64,000 nucleotides of DNA. Source: Moorella thermoacetica (GTDB lineage Bacteria > Bacillota > DSM-521 > Neomoorellales > Neomoorellaceae). The DNA lies in the NCBI RefSeq assembly GCF_001267405.1, contig NZ_CP012369.1, positions 1,576,001 through 1,640,000 of the forward strand. Direction: 5' to 3'. Shown in pieces: positions 35,606 to 44,945 of the stretch. Position 1 is the stretch's first letter. Each line of letters opens with the position of its first letter. The notes under the pieces are model-generated. The model ran no database searches and was not told the DNA's origin. It worked only from the letters and a program-made list of their open reading frames with translations. The position numbers and the translations under genes were made by a program.

Positions 35606-37759
35606 TTACCCGGGAACTACCCTTTTGACCTCGGTCACATCCCGGATGCGGCGCACCTTGTCCATGATGTACTCCAGGTGCTCCAGGCTTCTGATCTCAA
35701 TTTTCAGATCCACCAGGGCCTGGTCATTGCGGGTGGCCCGGGCATGGATGGAGTTGATAATAGTCTTGGTATCCGCCACCGCGGTCATGATGTCCAGGGC
35801 CAGGTTGGGCCTGTCCAGGGCCAGGGCTTCAATCTGCACCTGGTAGGTTGCTTCGGCTCCGTCGTCCCAGGCTACTTCGATAATCCGCTCCTTCTCCGTC
35901 TCCTGGTGATGGAGAATATTGGGACAATCGGCCCGGTGGACAGTTACTCCCCGGCCCCTGGTGATATAGCCGATAATGGCATCGCCGGGCAGGGGATTAC
36001 AGCAGTGGGCCAGGCGGATCTCCAGGTTGTCGACTCCTTTGACCCGTACGCCGTGGGAAGGCTTGCCATAACCGCTCCAGGGCTTGAGGGTGTTCTTGAC
36101 CACTTCCTCAGGCGGCGGTTCTTCTTCCCCTTTGAGGCGGCCAAGGACCTGGAAGGGGGTGATAACGCCGTCTCCAACCGTTGCGTAGAGGTCCTCTACG
36201 GTGGCCAGGTTGAATTTCCGGGCTGCTTCCTGGAGGAAGGACGGCTTGAGGACCTCTTCCGGGTCGAACCCCTGTTTCTGGCATTCCTTTTCCAGAAGTT
36301 CCCGTCCCCGGGCCAGGTTCTTCTCCCGTTCCTCTTTCTTAAACCACTGGCGAATGCGGTTTTTGGCCTGGGAAGTCTTGACGATATGCAGCCAGTCCCG
36401 GCTGGGCCGGCTACCCTTGGTCGTCAGTACCTCTACTATATCGCCGGTCTTTAACTGGTAGTCCAGGGGAACGATGCGGCCGTTCACCCGGGCGCCGGTA
36501 CAGCGATGCCCGACGTCCGTATGCACCCGGTAGGCAAAATCAATGGGTACCGAACCCGCCGGCAATTCGACGACATCCCCTTTAGGGGTAAAGACATAGA
36601 CCCGGTCGGAAAAGAGGTCGATACGCAGGGATTCCATGAACTCCCGGGGGTCCCGCATCTCCCGCTGCCAGTCCAGGAGCTGGCGCAACCATGTCAATTT
36701 CTGCTCGAACTCCCGGTCGGAAGTACCGCCCCCTTCTTTATAGCGCCAGTGGGCGGCGATACCGTATTCGGCCGTACGGTGCATCTCCCAGGTGCGGATC
36801 TGGATCTCAAAGGGATCCCCGTTGGGCCCAATGACGGTGGTATGCAGGGACTGGTACATATTGGGCTTGGGCATGGCCACGTAGTCCTTGAAACGCCCGG
36901 GGATGGGCTTCCAGATGGCGTGGACTACCCCCAGGACGGCGTAACATTCCTTGACAGTATCGACAATCACCCGCACGGCGATGAGGTCGTAGATCTCGCT
37001 CAGTTCCTTGCCCTGCTTTACCATCTTGTTGTAGATGCTATAAAAGTGTTTGGGCCTTCCCTGGATATCGGCTTTGATGCCGGCTTCATCCAGCTTCTGC
37101 CGCAGGATGTCGACTACCTGCCGGATATACTCTTCCCGTTCCCGCCGCTTCATGTTGATACTGTTGACCAGTTCGTAGTAGCGCTCCGGTTCCAGGTAGC
37201 GCAGGGACTGGTCTTCCAGTTCCCACTTCAGGCGGAAGATACCCAGTCGATGGACCAGGGGAGCAAAGATCTCCAGGGTTTCCCGGGCAATCTCCTGCTG
37301 CTTTTCCGGTGGATGGTATTTTAAAGTCCGCATGTTGTGCAGGCGGTCGGCCAGCTTGATAAGGATGACCCGGATGTCTTGGGCCATGGCCAGGAACATC
37401 TTACGCAGGGTTTCCGCCTGCTGCTCTTCCTTGGTCTTGTACTCCAGGCGGCTCAACTTGGTGACCCCGTCCACCAGCAGGGCCACTTCCTCGCCAAAGA
37501 GTTCTTTGATGGTGTCCAGGCTGACAGGAGTATCTTCCACCACATCATGAAGGAGGGCGGCGGCGATGGTGACTACGTCGAGCTGGAGTTCCGCCAGGAT
37601 AGCAGCCACCTGCAGGGGATGGGTAATGTAATCCTCCCCGGAGCGCCGTTTCTGGCCTCGATGGGCCGTAGCCGCGAGGGTATAGGCGTCCCGGACCAGC
37701 TTCAAATCGGCATCCGGCTGGTAATTTCTAATCTGTTGTTCCAGTTCTTGCAGGTCCAC
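35606..37759 (-). CDS. relA: Bifunctional (p)ppGpp synthetase/hydrolase RelA/SpoT
   Basis: A 717-aa long RSH enzyme. The N-terminal HD hydrolase has HRGQKRRSGEDYITHP and ALLHDVVEDT. The synthetase domain includes YQSLHTTVIGPNGDPFEIQI and ends EYGIAAHWRYKEG. TGS (VFTPKGDVVELPAGSVPIDF), zinc-finger and ACT domains follow. Both catalytic sites look intact. It starts four bases before the recJ stop; the apt gene found between them in Bacillus is absent. Confidence 0.96.
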   Translation of the reverse strand: MDLQELEQQIRNYQPDADLKLVRDAYTLAATAHRGQKRRSGEDYITHPLQVAAILAELQLDVVTIAAALLHDVVEDTPVSLDTIKELFGEEVALLVDGVTKLSRLEYKTKEEQQAETLRKMFLAMAQDIRVILIKLADRLHNMRTLKYHPPEKQQEIARETLEIFAPLVHRLGIFRLKWELEDQSLRYLEPERYYELVNSINMKRREREEYIRQVVDILRQKLDEAGIKADIQGRPKHFYSIYNKMVKQGKELSEIYDLIAVRVIVDTVKECYAVLGVVHAIWKPIPGRFKDYVAMPKPNMYQSLHTTVIGPNGDPFEIQIRTWEMHRTAEYGIAAHWRYKEGGGTSDREFEQKLTWLRQLLDWQREMRDPREFMESLRIDLFSDRVYVFTPKGDVVELPAGSVPIDFAYRVHTDVGHRCTGARVNGRIVPLDYQLKTGDIVEVLTTKGSRPSRDWLHIVKTSQAKNRIRQWFKKEEREKNLARGRELLEKECQKQGFDPEEVLKPSFLQEAARKFNLATVEDLYATVGDGVITPFQVLGRLKGEEEPPPEEVVKNTLKPWSGYGKPSHGVRVKGVDNLEIRLAHCCNPLPGDAIIGYITRGRGVTVHRADCPNILHHQETEKERIIEVAWDDGAEATYQVQIEALALDRPNLALDIMTAVADTKTIINSIHARATRNDQALVDLKIEIRSLEHLEYIMDKVRRIRDVTEVKRVVPG

Positions 37760-37763
37760 CAGG

Positions 37764-40520
37764 TTACCGCACCTCCCCTCCCGGCAGTTGTCGCCTGAAT
37801 TGCCGGGCCAGTTCCCTTTCGGCCCGGAGCTGCCGGTAGCGTCTGGAAGCCATCAGGTCGCGTTTGGTTTCTACTTCCAATGGCTGGATAAATAAACCCT
37901 GATCCCGGCTGGTGACCTGGATCAGCCCGAGTTCTTCAAAGATAGCTAGGTAACATAATTGATGATATCCCTTATTATTAACTATGTAAAGACCGCGGCC
38001 GTTGCCCAGCAGCTTCTGTAACCGGCGGTAAAATACCGCCAGCTCCTGACGCAAATCCGGGACCGGCCTGTCCCCAGCCGCCAGGAGAATAGCCACCCGG
38101 GGCACTTTTTCACCCGGAGGGAGGGCCAGCTCCACCTCCTCCAGGCTGTCGGGAAGATAGGTAAAGACCACCAGGTCGGCCGGGTAAAACCACGCCGGAA
38201 CCTCCCGCCGGGCCACCAGCAGGGGGAGCCGGCCGGCCAGGGCTCCTTCCCGGGCCAGGGCAAACTGCCGGTAGTCACTATAAGTATCCACCGCCAGGGG
38301 TACGCCGGGCAGGGCGCCGGCAAGCCAGCTTACCAGCCAGGGAATTCTGCCGGTAGCGGCATAGAGGAGGATGCGCTCGCCCCTTTCCAGGCCGGCAGTC
38401 AATAGGGGTAATAGCTCCGGCCATACCTCCAGGGCCGCCGGGTCGCCGGCAGGCCGCAGTAATTGCTCCGGCGGCAGATCAGCGGCCGCCAGGGGCGAGG
38501 CCAGGAGCGCCTCTTTCCCGGCGGGTGTTACCGGCCAGAAGGGGCTGCAGGTAATTAACCCCCGGGCCCGGCTCAAAACCCGTTCCACCCCGGCCCGGCC
38601 CAGCCAGGGGCCCAGGGGTTGCAGGGTTTCCGGCACCTGGAAAAAACGCCTGCAGCCGTTATAGGCCTGGCGTACAGCCGCCGTCGTCGCCAGGCATACT
38701 CGTACCCGTGGGCCATAGGTAGCAAGCAATTCCTGGAGCTGCCGGCCCCAGGTCGGTGCCGGGCCGTCTTCACCGGTGGCCGCCACCATTCCTTCCGCCC
38801 GTTCCGGTAGTGTTGCTCCTGTTTCCGCCGCTTTCAGGGCCACGAGCCTTAGCTGCAGTTCCTCCCGGTCCCGGTAGGTGTTGCGTTCCAGGTAAAAGGC
38901 CAGGTCAACATGATGCCCGGGAGACAACCCCGGCGGCAGGGAGAGGTTAAAGCCAATGGCCCCAATTTCCCTACCTTCCCCGCCGGCAGTCAGCTTCAGG
39001 TGGGCGCCGTCCCTGCCCACCTGGCGGGCGGCCTTAATCAGGGCGCGGCGGGTAACCAGGACGGGCCGGGGATTCCCTTCGCCAAAGGGGGCCAGCTGCT
39101 CTAATTCCTCCAGGAGCTGCCAGTCCAGCTGGCTGACAAGGACCTCCGCCTCAGGCGCTACTTCGGGAGGCGTTTGAACCTCAGCCATGAGTGACTTTAC
39201 TATTTCATTAAAGGCGGCCTGGAAAGCCGGTATTTCTTTGGCGGCGATTTCCAGTCCCCCTGCCCGGGCATGACCGCCAAAGGACAGGAGGTAGGAACGG
39301 CACCTGGCGAAGATTTCATGGAGATTGATACCCGGGAGGCTACGTCCCGAACCCCGGCCCCTATCGCCTACCACGGCTATTAAAACAACCGGACAGTTAT
39401 ATTTTTCCACCAAGCGGGCGGCGATAATGCCAGTTACTCCCGGGTGCCAGCCCTCGGCCGCCAGGACCAGGCCTTTTGCTCCTGCAGCTAAAGCCGTCAC
39501 GGCCATGGCTTCAGCCTCGGCGGCAATGCTCTCCTCCAGGTGTCTCCGGGCCTGGTTTTCCTCCTGCAGGCGCTGGGCCAGTTCCAGGGCCCGCTGGGGA
39601 GAAGAAGTTAGCAAAATTTCCAGGGCCGGCATGGCATTTCCCAGGCGGCCGCAGGCATTCAAACGGGGAACAAGGCCAAAGGCCACTTCCCGGGCCGTCC
39701 ACTCCCTGGCCGGTAGACCTGCCACCTCTGCCAGGGCTTTCAAGCCAGGCCGCATGCTACCGGACAGGGCCTTTAAACCCAGCTGGACCAGGAGGCGGTT
39801 TTCTCCCAGGAGGGGTACGGCGTCAGCGATAGTCGCCAGGGCTACCAGGTCCAGGGCCCAGCCGGCGGCCACACCTCCCTGGGGTGCCAGACCAAAGTGG
39901 GTCGCCAGGGACTGGGCTAGTTTGAAGGCCACCCCGGCGCCGCATAGGGGAGGCAGGCCCGGTGCCAGCAGGGGATTAACTACGGCACTCGCCTGGGGCA
40001 GGCTTGTCCCGGGTCGGTGGTGGTCGGTAATAATCAGGTCCAGACCTTGTTCCCGGGCGAAGATGGCCTCCTCCAGGGAAGTAATGCCACAGTCTACCGT
40101 TATGACCAGCTGACAATTTAACTCCAGGGCTTTAATGAGGCTCTTCTTTTTTAAACCATAACCCTCCGTTAGACGGTCGGGCAGGTAAACTTCAGCCTCA
40201 ACCCCCAGGCGCGCTAGGGTTTCCAGCATAATGGCCGTGGCCGCCAGACCGTCGACATCATAGTCACCATGGACCATAATTTTTTCCCGCTTTTCTATGG
40301 CCTGGACCAGGCGCTCCCGGGCCGCCGGCAGGCCGGGAATTTTCTCCGGCGGGATAAGATTGGCCGGGTCCGGCTGGAAAAAAGCCCTGGCCGCTGCCGC
40401 TGTAGTTATGCCCCGGTTAATGAGAATTTGCGCTGTTATAGGTGAGATATGTAACTCCCGGGCCAGGGCCAGCCTCTCCGGCAGGTTTACTGGAGGCATG
40501 GCCCACTGGGTTCCTGTCAA
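37764..40520 (-). CDS. recJ: Single-stranded-DNA exonuclease RecJ
   Basis: A 918-aa DHH-family 5'-3' exonuclease. Visible are HGDYDVDGLAA, VITVDCGI, IITDHHRPG and the DHHA1 region SFGGHARAGGLEI, then an OB-fold and a C-terminal extension of about 300 residues rich in Leu/Ala/Pro. The extension is longer than in E. coli RecJ but usual in Firmicutes. It starts at TTG 40520, overlapping the lapA stop by four bases. Confidence 0.93.
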   Translation of the reverse strand: MTGTQWAMPPVNLPERLALARELHISPITAQILINRGITTAAAARAFFQPDPANLIPPEKIPGLPAARERLVQAIEKREKIMVHGDYDVDGLAATAIMLETLARLGVEAEVYLPDRLTEGYGLKKKSLIKALELNCQLVITVDCGITSLEEAIFAREQGLDLIITDHHRPGTSLPQASAVVNPLLAPGLPPLCGAGVAFKLAQSLATHFGLAPQGGVAAGWALDLVALATIADAVPLLGENRLLVQLGLKALSGSMRPGLKALAEVAGLPAREWTAREVAFGLVPRLNACGRLGNAMPALEILLTSSPQRALELAQRLQEENQARRHLEESIAAEAEAMAVTALAAGAKGLVLAAEGWHPGVTGIIAARLVEKYNCPVVLIAVVGDRGRGSGRSLPGINLHEIFARCRSYLLSFGGHARAGGLEIAAKEIPAFQAAFNEIVKSLMAEVQTPPEVAPEAEVLVSQLDWQLLEELEQLAPFGEGNPRPVLVTRRALIKAARQVGRDGAHLKLTAGGEGREIGAIGFNLSLPPGLSPGHHVDLAFYLERNTYRDREELQLRLVALKAAETGATLPERAEGMVAATGEDGPAPTWGRQLQELLATYGPRVRVCLATTAAVRQAYNGCRRFFQVPETLQPLGPWLGRAGVERVLSRARGLITCSPFWPVTPAGKEALLASPLAAADLPPEQLLRPAGDPAALEVWPELLPLLTAGLERGERILLYAATGRIPWLVSWLAGALPGVPLAVDTYSDYRQFALAREGALAGRLPLLVARREVPAWFYPADLVVFTYLPDSLEEVELALPPGEKVPRVAILLAAGDRPVPDLRQELAVFYRRLQKLLGNGRGLYIVNNKGYHQLCYLAIFEELGLIQVTSRDQGLFIQPLEVETKRDLMASRRYRQLRAERELARQFRRQLPGGEVR

Positions 40521-40834
40521 GCTTCCTGCTTCCTTTCTTGCTGGCCTGCTCCTTTTCCCGCTGCCACTAGTTCGAGGCGGGCTATGGTTTCCTGCAGTCT
40601 TTTATGCTGGCTTTTTAATTCTCTTATTTCCCTGGCCTGGCGTACCTGCCTGACGGCGCCCAGCAAAAATACCACCAGAGCACCGAAGGCTGCTGACCCC
40701 AGAATAACCAGGACCAGGGAAATATTACTAAATTGCCAGGCTAAAAAATTAATTTCTACCGGGCCTGCATTCTGGACGGCAAAGATAGCCACCAGCAGGG
40801 CAAAAAAAATGGCCAGGAGGGAAAAAATCTGCAT
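40517..40834 (-). CDS. LapA-domain membrane protein
   Basis: A 105-aa protein with two membrane helices (about residues 3-22 and 38-60) around the LapA signature VQNAGPVEINFLAWQ, then a coiled coil (about 65-95). ATG 40834 is preferred, with GGGGGTGG upstream; longer frames would run into the cation transporter gene. YrvD holds the same place before recJ in Bacillus. Confidence 0.85.
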   Translation of the reverse strand: MQIFSLLAIFFALLVAIFAVQNAGPVEINFLAWQFSNISLVLVILGSAAFGALVVFLLGAVRQVRQAREIRELKSQHKRLQETIARLELVAAGKGAGQQERKQEA

Positions 40835-40872
40835 CACGGCCACCCCCGAAAAATAGACGATGTTCGCATCTA

Positions 40873-41799
40873 TCAATTCGCCTTCGAGGAACGATTTTCC
40901 TTCTCCGGGCAGGTGGTACACACCTGGCAATCCACCGCTGAAGAGCAGGGTTCGGCATGGATTAAAACATCGGTGTAAGGTAGAGCTGCTCTTATCTCAT
41001 CGCCAATATGCTCACAGAGGTTATGGACATAATCGATATGCTTGTAACGCGGTACCACCAGGTGCAGGTCTACCTGGCGGTCCCGGCCGGCCTTGCGGGT
41101 GCGTAATTTATGGAATTCAACATACTCATGGGCATGGCGGGCGATAATTTCTTTAATTACCTCTTCTTCTTCAGCCGGCAGGCTGACATCCATCAGGGGC
41201 AGCATGGCCTCCCGGGTTAAATGGTAGGCCGCCTTGATGATCATGGCGGCTACCACCAGGGCCACCAGGGGATCCAGCCATTGGAAACCGGTAAAATAAA
41301 GGGCTGCCAGGCCCAGCATTACCCCGGCGGAAGTATAAACATCGGTACGCAGGTGCCAGGCGTCGGCCTCCAGGGCGATGGAGTCCGTATCTTTCGCAAC
41401 CCGGAAGAGATAACGGGAAACCAGGTAGTTGACTACGCCGGCCCCGCCCATAACAGCCACGCCGGTCAGGGGTTCGCTAATGGCATGGCTGCCGCTGATA
41501 AACCTTTTGATTGCTTCATAGATAATCCAGAGGGCTGCCAGGAAAATCAGCAGGGCTTCAATGGTACCCGAAATATTTTCAATTTTACCATGGCCGTAGC
41601 GGTGCTCGGCATCAGCCGGCTTGCTGGCTTCCCGGACGGAAAAATAGGCTATCGCCGCCGCCACCAGGTCCAGGCCGGAGTGGATGGCTTCCGACATGAC
41701 ACTGACCGAGTGCATCCAGTAACCGATCCCCAGTTTACCCAGCACCAGGATTATGTTGGAAAAGATAGATACCCTGGCAGCTCTGGTCCGCACATCCAT
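40873..41799 (-). CDS. Cation diffusion facilitator (divalent metal/proton antiporter)
   Basis: A 308-aa CDF transporter with six helices. The metal sites are SEAIHSGLDLVAA (near 38) and LEADAWHLRTDVYTS (near 145), giving a D/H pattern consistent with Zn, Fe, Co or Mn. The cytosolic domain follows from about 195 with HKLRTRKAG and a His-rich region, and the extreme C-terminus has CQVCTTC. ATG 41799 follows CAGGAGGCC by eight bases. Confidence 0.9.
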   Translation of the reverse strand: MDVRTRAARVSIFSNIILVLGKLGIGYWMHSVSVMSEAIHSGLDLVAAAIAYFSVREASKPADAEHRYGHGKIENISGTIEALLIFLAALWIIYEAIKRFISGSHAISEPLTGVAVMGGAGVVNYLVSRYLFRVAKDTDSIALEADAWHLRTDVYTSAGVMLGLAALYFTGFQWLDPLVALVVAAMIIKAAYHLTREAMLPLMDVSLPAEEEEVIKEIIARHAHEYVEFHKLRTRKAGRDRQVDLHLVVPRYKHIDYVHNLCEHIGDEIRAALPYTDVLIHAEPCSSAVDCQVCTTCPEKENRSSKAN

Positions 41800-41922
41800 T
41801 TTTAAGGCCTCCTGCATCCTTATAAGTAAAAAATTGGACTTCATCCGGGAGCGATGAAGTCCCTGGCACCAAGCCTTTTACTCATTTTACAACGTTAGTT
41901 TGTCTTCCGCAAGCTGCCCGCC

Positions 41923-42411
41923 CTAAAAAAGTCCAAGCAGGCGCCCGCCCAGTAGCACGGCCGTTAAAAATAAAGCGCCCACTCGTAAGCATGGTAAAAA
42001 TAATCCCACGGCTAATTCAGATAATGAATGCCGGCGCGAGAAATAAGCCGCTCCCAGGCTGCCGGTGCTCCCTGCCAGGAACAATCCCCACAGGGGGCCG
42101 AGAAAAATCCCGGCCATGACCAGAGCCGCTAGACTCCCTGTTAGCAACTGTTTTCCTGCCAGGACTGATTCTTTATGCCTCCGGTACCAGCGCCGGGCAA
42201 CTCCTTCGGCTGCCATGAGAGCAACGGTTCCCCCGACCGTAGCCAGGGCAACATAAGGGGCCGACAACCCCGGGACCAGGCCGGTGGCGCCCAAAATTAC
42301 CCCTGCAGCCCAGAGGAGCAATAGCCCCCGCTCGGGCCGGACTACTCCTGCTGCCATGGCCAGGGTAAAGGTTAAACCGCCAAGGAAGGAAATGGCTAAA
42401 TAGATATCCAT
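41923..42411 (-). CDS. Hypothetical membrane protein, DUF456-like
   Basis: A 162-aa protein with about five hydrophobic helices and many glycines, including GLSAPYVALATVGGTVALMA and GLFLAGSTGSLGAAYF. The glycine pattern resembles DUF456 proteins, but the match is loose. It stands alone between the cation transporter (about 120 bases) and a 276-base structured spacer. Confidence 0.6.
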   Translation of the reverse strand: MDIYLAISFLGGLTFTLAMAAGVVRPERGLLLLWAAGVILGATGLVPGLSAPYVALATVGGTVALMAAEGVARRWYRRHKESVLAGKQLLTGSLAALVMAGIFLGPLWGLFLAGSTGSLGAAYFSRRHSLSELAVGLFLPCLRVGALFLTAVLLGGRLLGLF

Positions 42412-42687
42412 TGTTAAGCTACCTGCAGGTTTGTTTTTTTACGTTTAGCATACCCCGGCTGAGGTTAGGTATACTGCCCGGCGTAAGGCCCAGCCGCTCC
42501 TTCTCTCGGATTGAGAGCAGTCATGGTCGCCAGTTCCCTGGTCGCACAGTTGTCAATACCGAGAGAAAATAATTTGCTCACCGGTAGGAAACCGGCGGAC
42601 TCCGTGTACTGGCGGATTCATATTAGTTCGACAATAGTATCCCTTTATTGGTGCAGATAAACTCTTCGTAAGCTTTATACCCTCATG
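42412..42687. other. Spacer with a long-arm inverted repeat
   Basis: No gene is seen. TTCTCTCGG (42501-42509) and CCGAGAGAA (42559-42567) are perfect 9-bp arms around 49 bases that contain a near-repeat GGTCGCCAGTT/GGTCGCACAGTT. A further CCGG-TAGGAAA-CCGG mini-hairpin lies at 42581-42595. It could be a leader of the minus-strand membrane protein gene or a terminator region for the opuC operon; neither fits a known class. Confidence 0.4.
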
Positions 42688-43602
42688 TTACTTGATCAGG
42701 CCTTTTTTCAGCAGGAAATCTCTTGCCACCTGGGCCACTTCCTTTTTTTCCTCGTCGACCTGATAATTCAGCTGACGCATCTCATCATCATTGAGCTGGC
42801 CCGCCAGCTTGTTCAGGACTTCTTCCAGCTGGGGATACTTCTCGAGGGTGTCCATACGTACCAACGGTGCAGCAAAGTAGGGCGGGAAGAATTGTTTATC
42901 ATCTTCCAGGATCTTTAGCTTATAGGTAATCAACTGGCCGTCGGTGGCGAAGGCGTCGATCACATCTACCATCTTGTTATGAATGGCTTCGTATTTTAAG
43001 CCGGTTTCCATCTGCTTGGTGCTTTTGAAATTTAGCCCGTAAGTGACAATTAAGCCGTCATAGCCGTCCGGGCGGTTAAAAAATTCCTGCTCGGCCCCGA
43101 GTACCATCTCACCGGCTACGCTTTTCAGGTCGGATATTTTTTGTAAGTTACGCTGTCGAGCAACCTCCTCCGGTACCGCAAGGGCGTAGGTGTTATTAAA
43201 GCCAAAGGGTTTCAGCCACTTTAGCTTAAACTGCTCGTTGTATGCCTTTTGAACTGCATCGTAAGCCTCCTGGGGGTCATTGATAACATCCCTTTTTAAG
43301 ATTGCCACTAGGCCGGTACCGGTGTAGTCAGCGTAGAGATCAAGGTCGCCTTTTTTAAGGGCGTTAAAGTTAACCAATGTACCGCTCAAGTTCAATTTGC
43401 GTTCCACCTTCAGGTCCGTATGGGCTTCTATGAGCTGGGCCATTATCTCGCCAAGGAGAATGTTTTCGGTAAAGTCCTTGGACCCTACAACCACTGTGCC
43501 TTTAGCCCTGGTTCCACTGCAGCCGGCAGCTACAAATAGCAACATAGCGATGCCTGTAAATAGCGCGATCAGCTTCCCCACTCGTTTGGATTTCTGGCGC
43601 AA
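42688..43602 (-). CDS. opuCC: Osmoprotectant ABC transporter substrate-binding lipoprotein
   Basis: A 304-aa OpuAC/OsmX-family protein. It has an N-terminal signal with the lipobox VAAGC, then KGTVVVGSKDFTENILLGEI, typical of glycine betaine/choline-binding proteins of the OpuC type. It lies outside the membrane, lipid-anchored. It is the last gene of the operon. Confidence 0.92.
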   Translation of the reverse strand: MRQKSKRVGKLIALFTGIAMLLFVAAGCSGTRAKGTVVVGSKDFTENILLGEIMAQLIEAHTDLKVERKLNLSGTLVNFNALKKGDLDLYADYTGTGLVAILKRDVINDPQEAYDAVQKAYNEQFKLKWLKPFGFNNTYALAVPEEVARQRNLQKISDLKSVAGEMVLGAEQEFFNRPDGYDGLIVTYGLNFKSTKQMETGLKYEAIHNKMVDVIDAFATDGQLITYKLKILEDDKQFFPPYFAAPLVRMDTLEKYPQLEEVLNKLAGQLNDDEMRQLNYQVDEEKKEVAQVARDFLLKKGLIK

Positions 43603-43635
43603 GATATCCCATCCTTTCTTTAATTTATAATTAAT

Positions 43636-44259
43636 TTATAATGCTGAGATAGCCTTTTTTTTGAGCCCCCGCGGAACCAATACTTGTTCCAGCAGGGCCA
43701 GTCCGGCGTCGGTCAAAATAGCCAGCAGCGCCGCAGGTACGGCCCCCATAAGTACCATAGTGTTGTTCCTCGTTTGAATACCGCGCCAGATTAGCGTCCC
43801 CAAGCCGCCTGCCCCAATGAGCACGCCGATGGTCGCAATGCCAATGGCCGTGACAAGAGCCACACGCATACCGGCCAGGATTACCGGTAGCGCAATTGGT
43901 ACTTGCACTCGCCATATTAATTGGCTCCTGGTCATCCCCATGCCTTTACCTGCCTCCAGCAGGCCGGGGTCTACCCCTAATAGCCCGGTATAGGTATTGC
44001 GGACGATGGGCAGCAGGGCATAAAGGAACAACGATACAACAAGGGTAGTATCCCCCAGCCCGAACAGCATCATCAACAGAGCTAACATGGCCAGGCTGGG
44101 AATAGTTTGAATCACCTCGGTGGCTGCCATTACAAGCTTGGCCAACCACCGGTACCTGGTCAACAATATTCCCAACGGAATGCCGCCCGCAGCGGCCAGC
44201 GCAACTCCCATTATCGACAAGCTGATATGTTGCCAACTCAGAGCCAGCACTTTATCCAT
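43636..44259 (-). CDS. opuCD: Osmoprotectant ABC transporter permease
   Basis: A 207-aa permease with five or six helices and the EAA-like loop ATEVIQTIPSLAMLALLM plus GAGGLGTLIWRGIQT. It pairs with the other permease at 44295-44945 to form the membrane channel. Assignment as OpuCD rather than OpuCB rests on gene order. Confidence 0.9.
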   Translation of the reverse strand: MDKVLALSWQHISLSIMGVALAAAGGIPLGILLTRYRWLAKLVMAATEVIQTIPSLAMLALLMMLFGLGDTTLVVSLFLYALLPIVRNTYTGLLGVDPGLLEAGKGMGMTRSQLIWRVQVPIALPVILAGMRVALVTAIGIATIGVLIGAGGLGTLIWRGIQTRNNTMVLMGAVPAALLAILTDAGLALLEQVLVPRGLKKKAISAL

Positions 44260-44294
44260 CTTTCGCCTCCTCTCATTGGTTTTGAACTGGTGGG

Positions 44295-44945
44295 TTATCG
44301 CTGTCGCAGCCCCCGCGGGGTTACCGCACGCTCTACAAAACCTAGTGACCAGCTGGCCAGTAGGGCCAGCAGGGCAGCGGGCAATGCACCGGCCATAATG
44401 AGCTTAGCGTCATAGGTGTGGATGCCGGCAAGAATTGGATCGCCCAATCCACCGGCGCCGATTAAGGCCGAAAGGGTGGCCCAGCTGATAATATAAACAG
44501 TAGACACACGGATGCCGGACATGATAACCGGGAAGGCTAAGGGGAACTGTATCCAGGTTAAAAGCTGTCTCCGGTTCATCCCCATACCTATACCGGCTTC
44601 CAGGTAGGCCGGATTTACTTCGCGAATGCCGGTATAGGTGTTGCGTAGAATTGGGAGTATCGAGTAGAGGAACAATACAGTCATGGCCGGTACTATACCA
44701 ATGCCAAGAAAAGGCAGAACAAATCCAAAAAACGCCAGGCTGGGAATGGTTTGAATAGTACTGGAAATACCGAGCATCACCGCTGCCACTCGCTGATGGC
44801 GGGCAAGAAGGATACCTAGGGGCACGGCGATGATGGTTCCCAGCAGTACTGAGCCTAGCGAAAGTAGCAGGTGTTTCCCGGTAGCAGATAGGATACTCGA
44901 GCCTTTGGCAGCCAAAAACTCCGTCCAGCTAAGCACTAGCCTCAT
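44295..44945 (-). CDS. opuCB: Osmoprotectant ABC transporter permease
   Basis: A 216-aa permease homologous to its downstream neighbour, with ISSTIQTIPSLAFFGFVLP and GAGGLGDPILAGIHT. ATG 44945 is taken, overlapping the ATPase stop by 17 bases; a GTG four codons in is an alternative with a better-spaced GGGGAG. Confidence 0.9.
   Translation of the reverse strand: MRLVLSWTEFLAAKGSSILSATGKHLLLSLGSVLLGTIIAVPLGILLARHQRVAAVMLGISSTIQTIPSLAFFGFVLPFLGIGIVPAMTVLFLYSILPILRNTYTGIREVNPAYLEAGIGMGMNRRQLLTWIQFPLAFPVIMSGIRVSTVYIISWATLSALIGAGGLGDPILAGIHTYDAKLIMAGALPAALLALLASWSLGFVERAVTPRGLRQR

Noticed and set aside
36506-37324. Plus-strand reading frame opposite relA
   Set aside because: Shadow of the relA gene; no start signal or family match.
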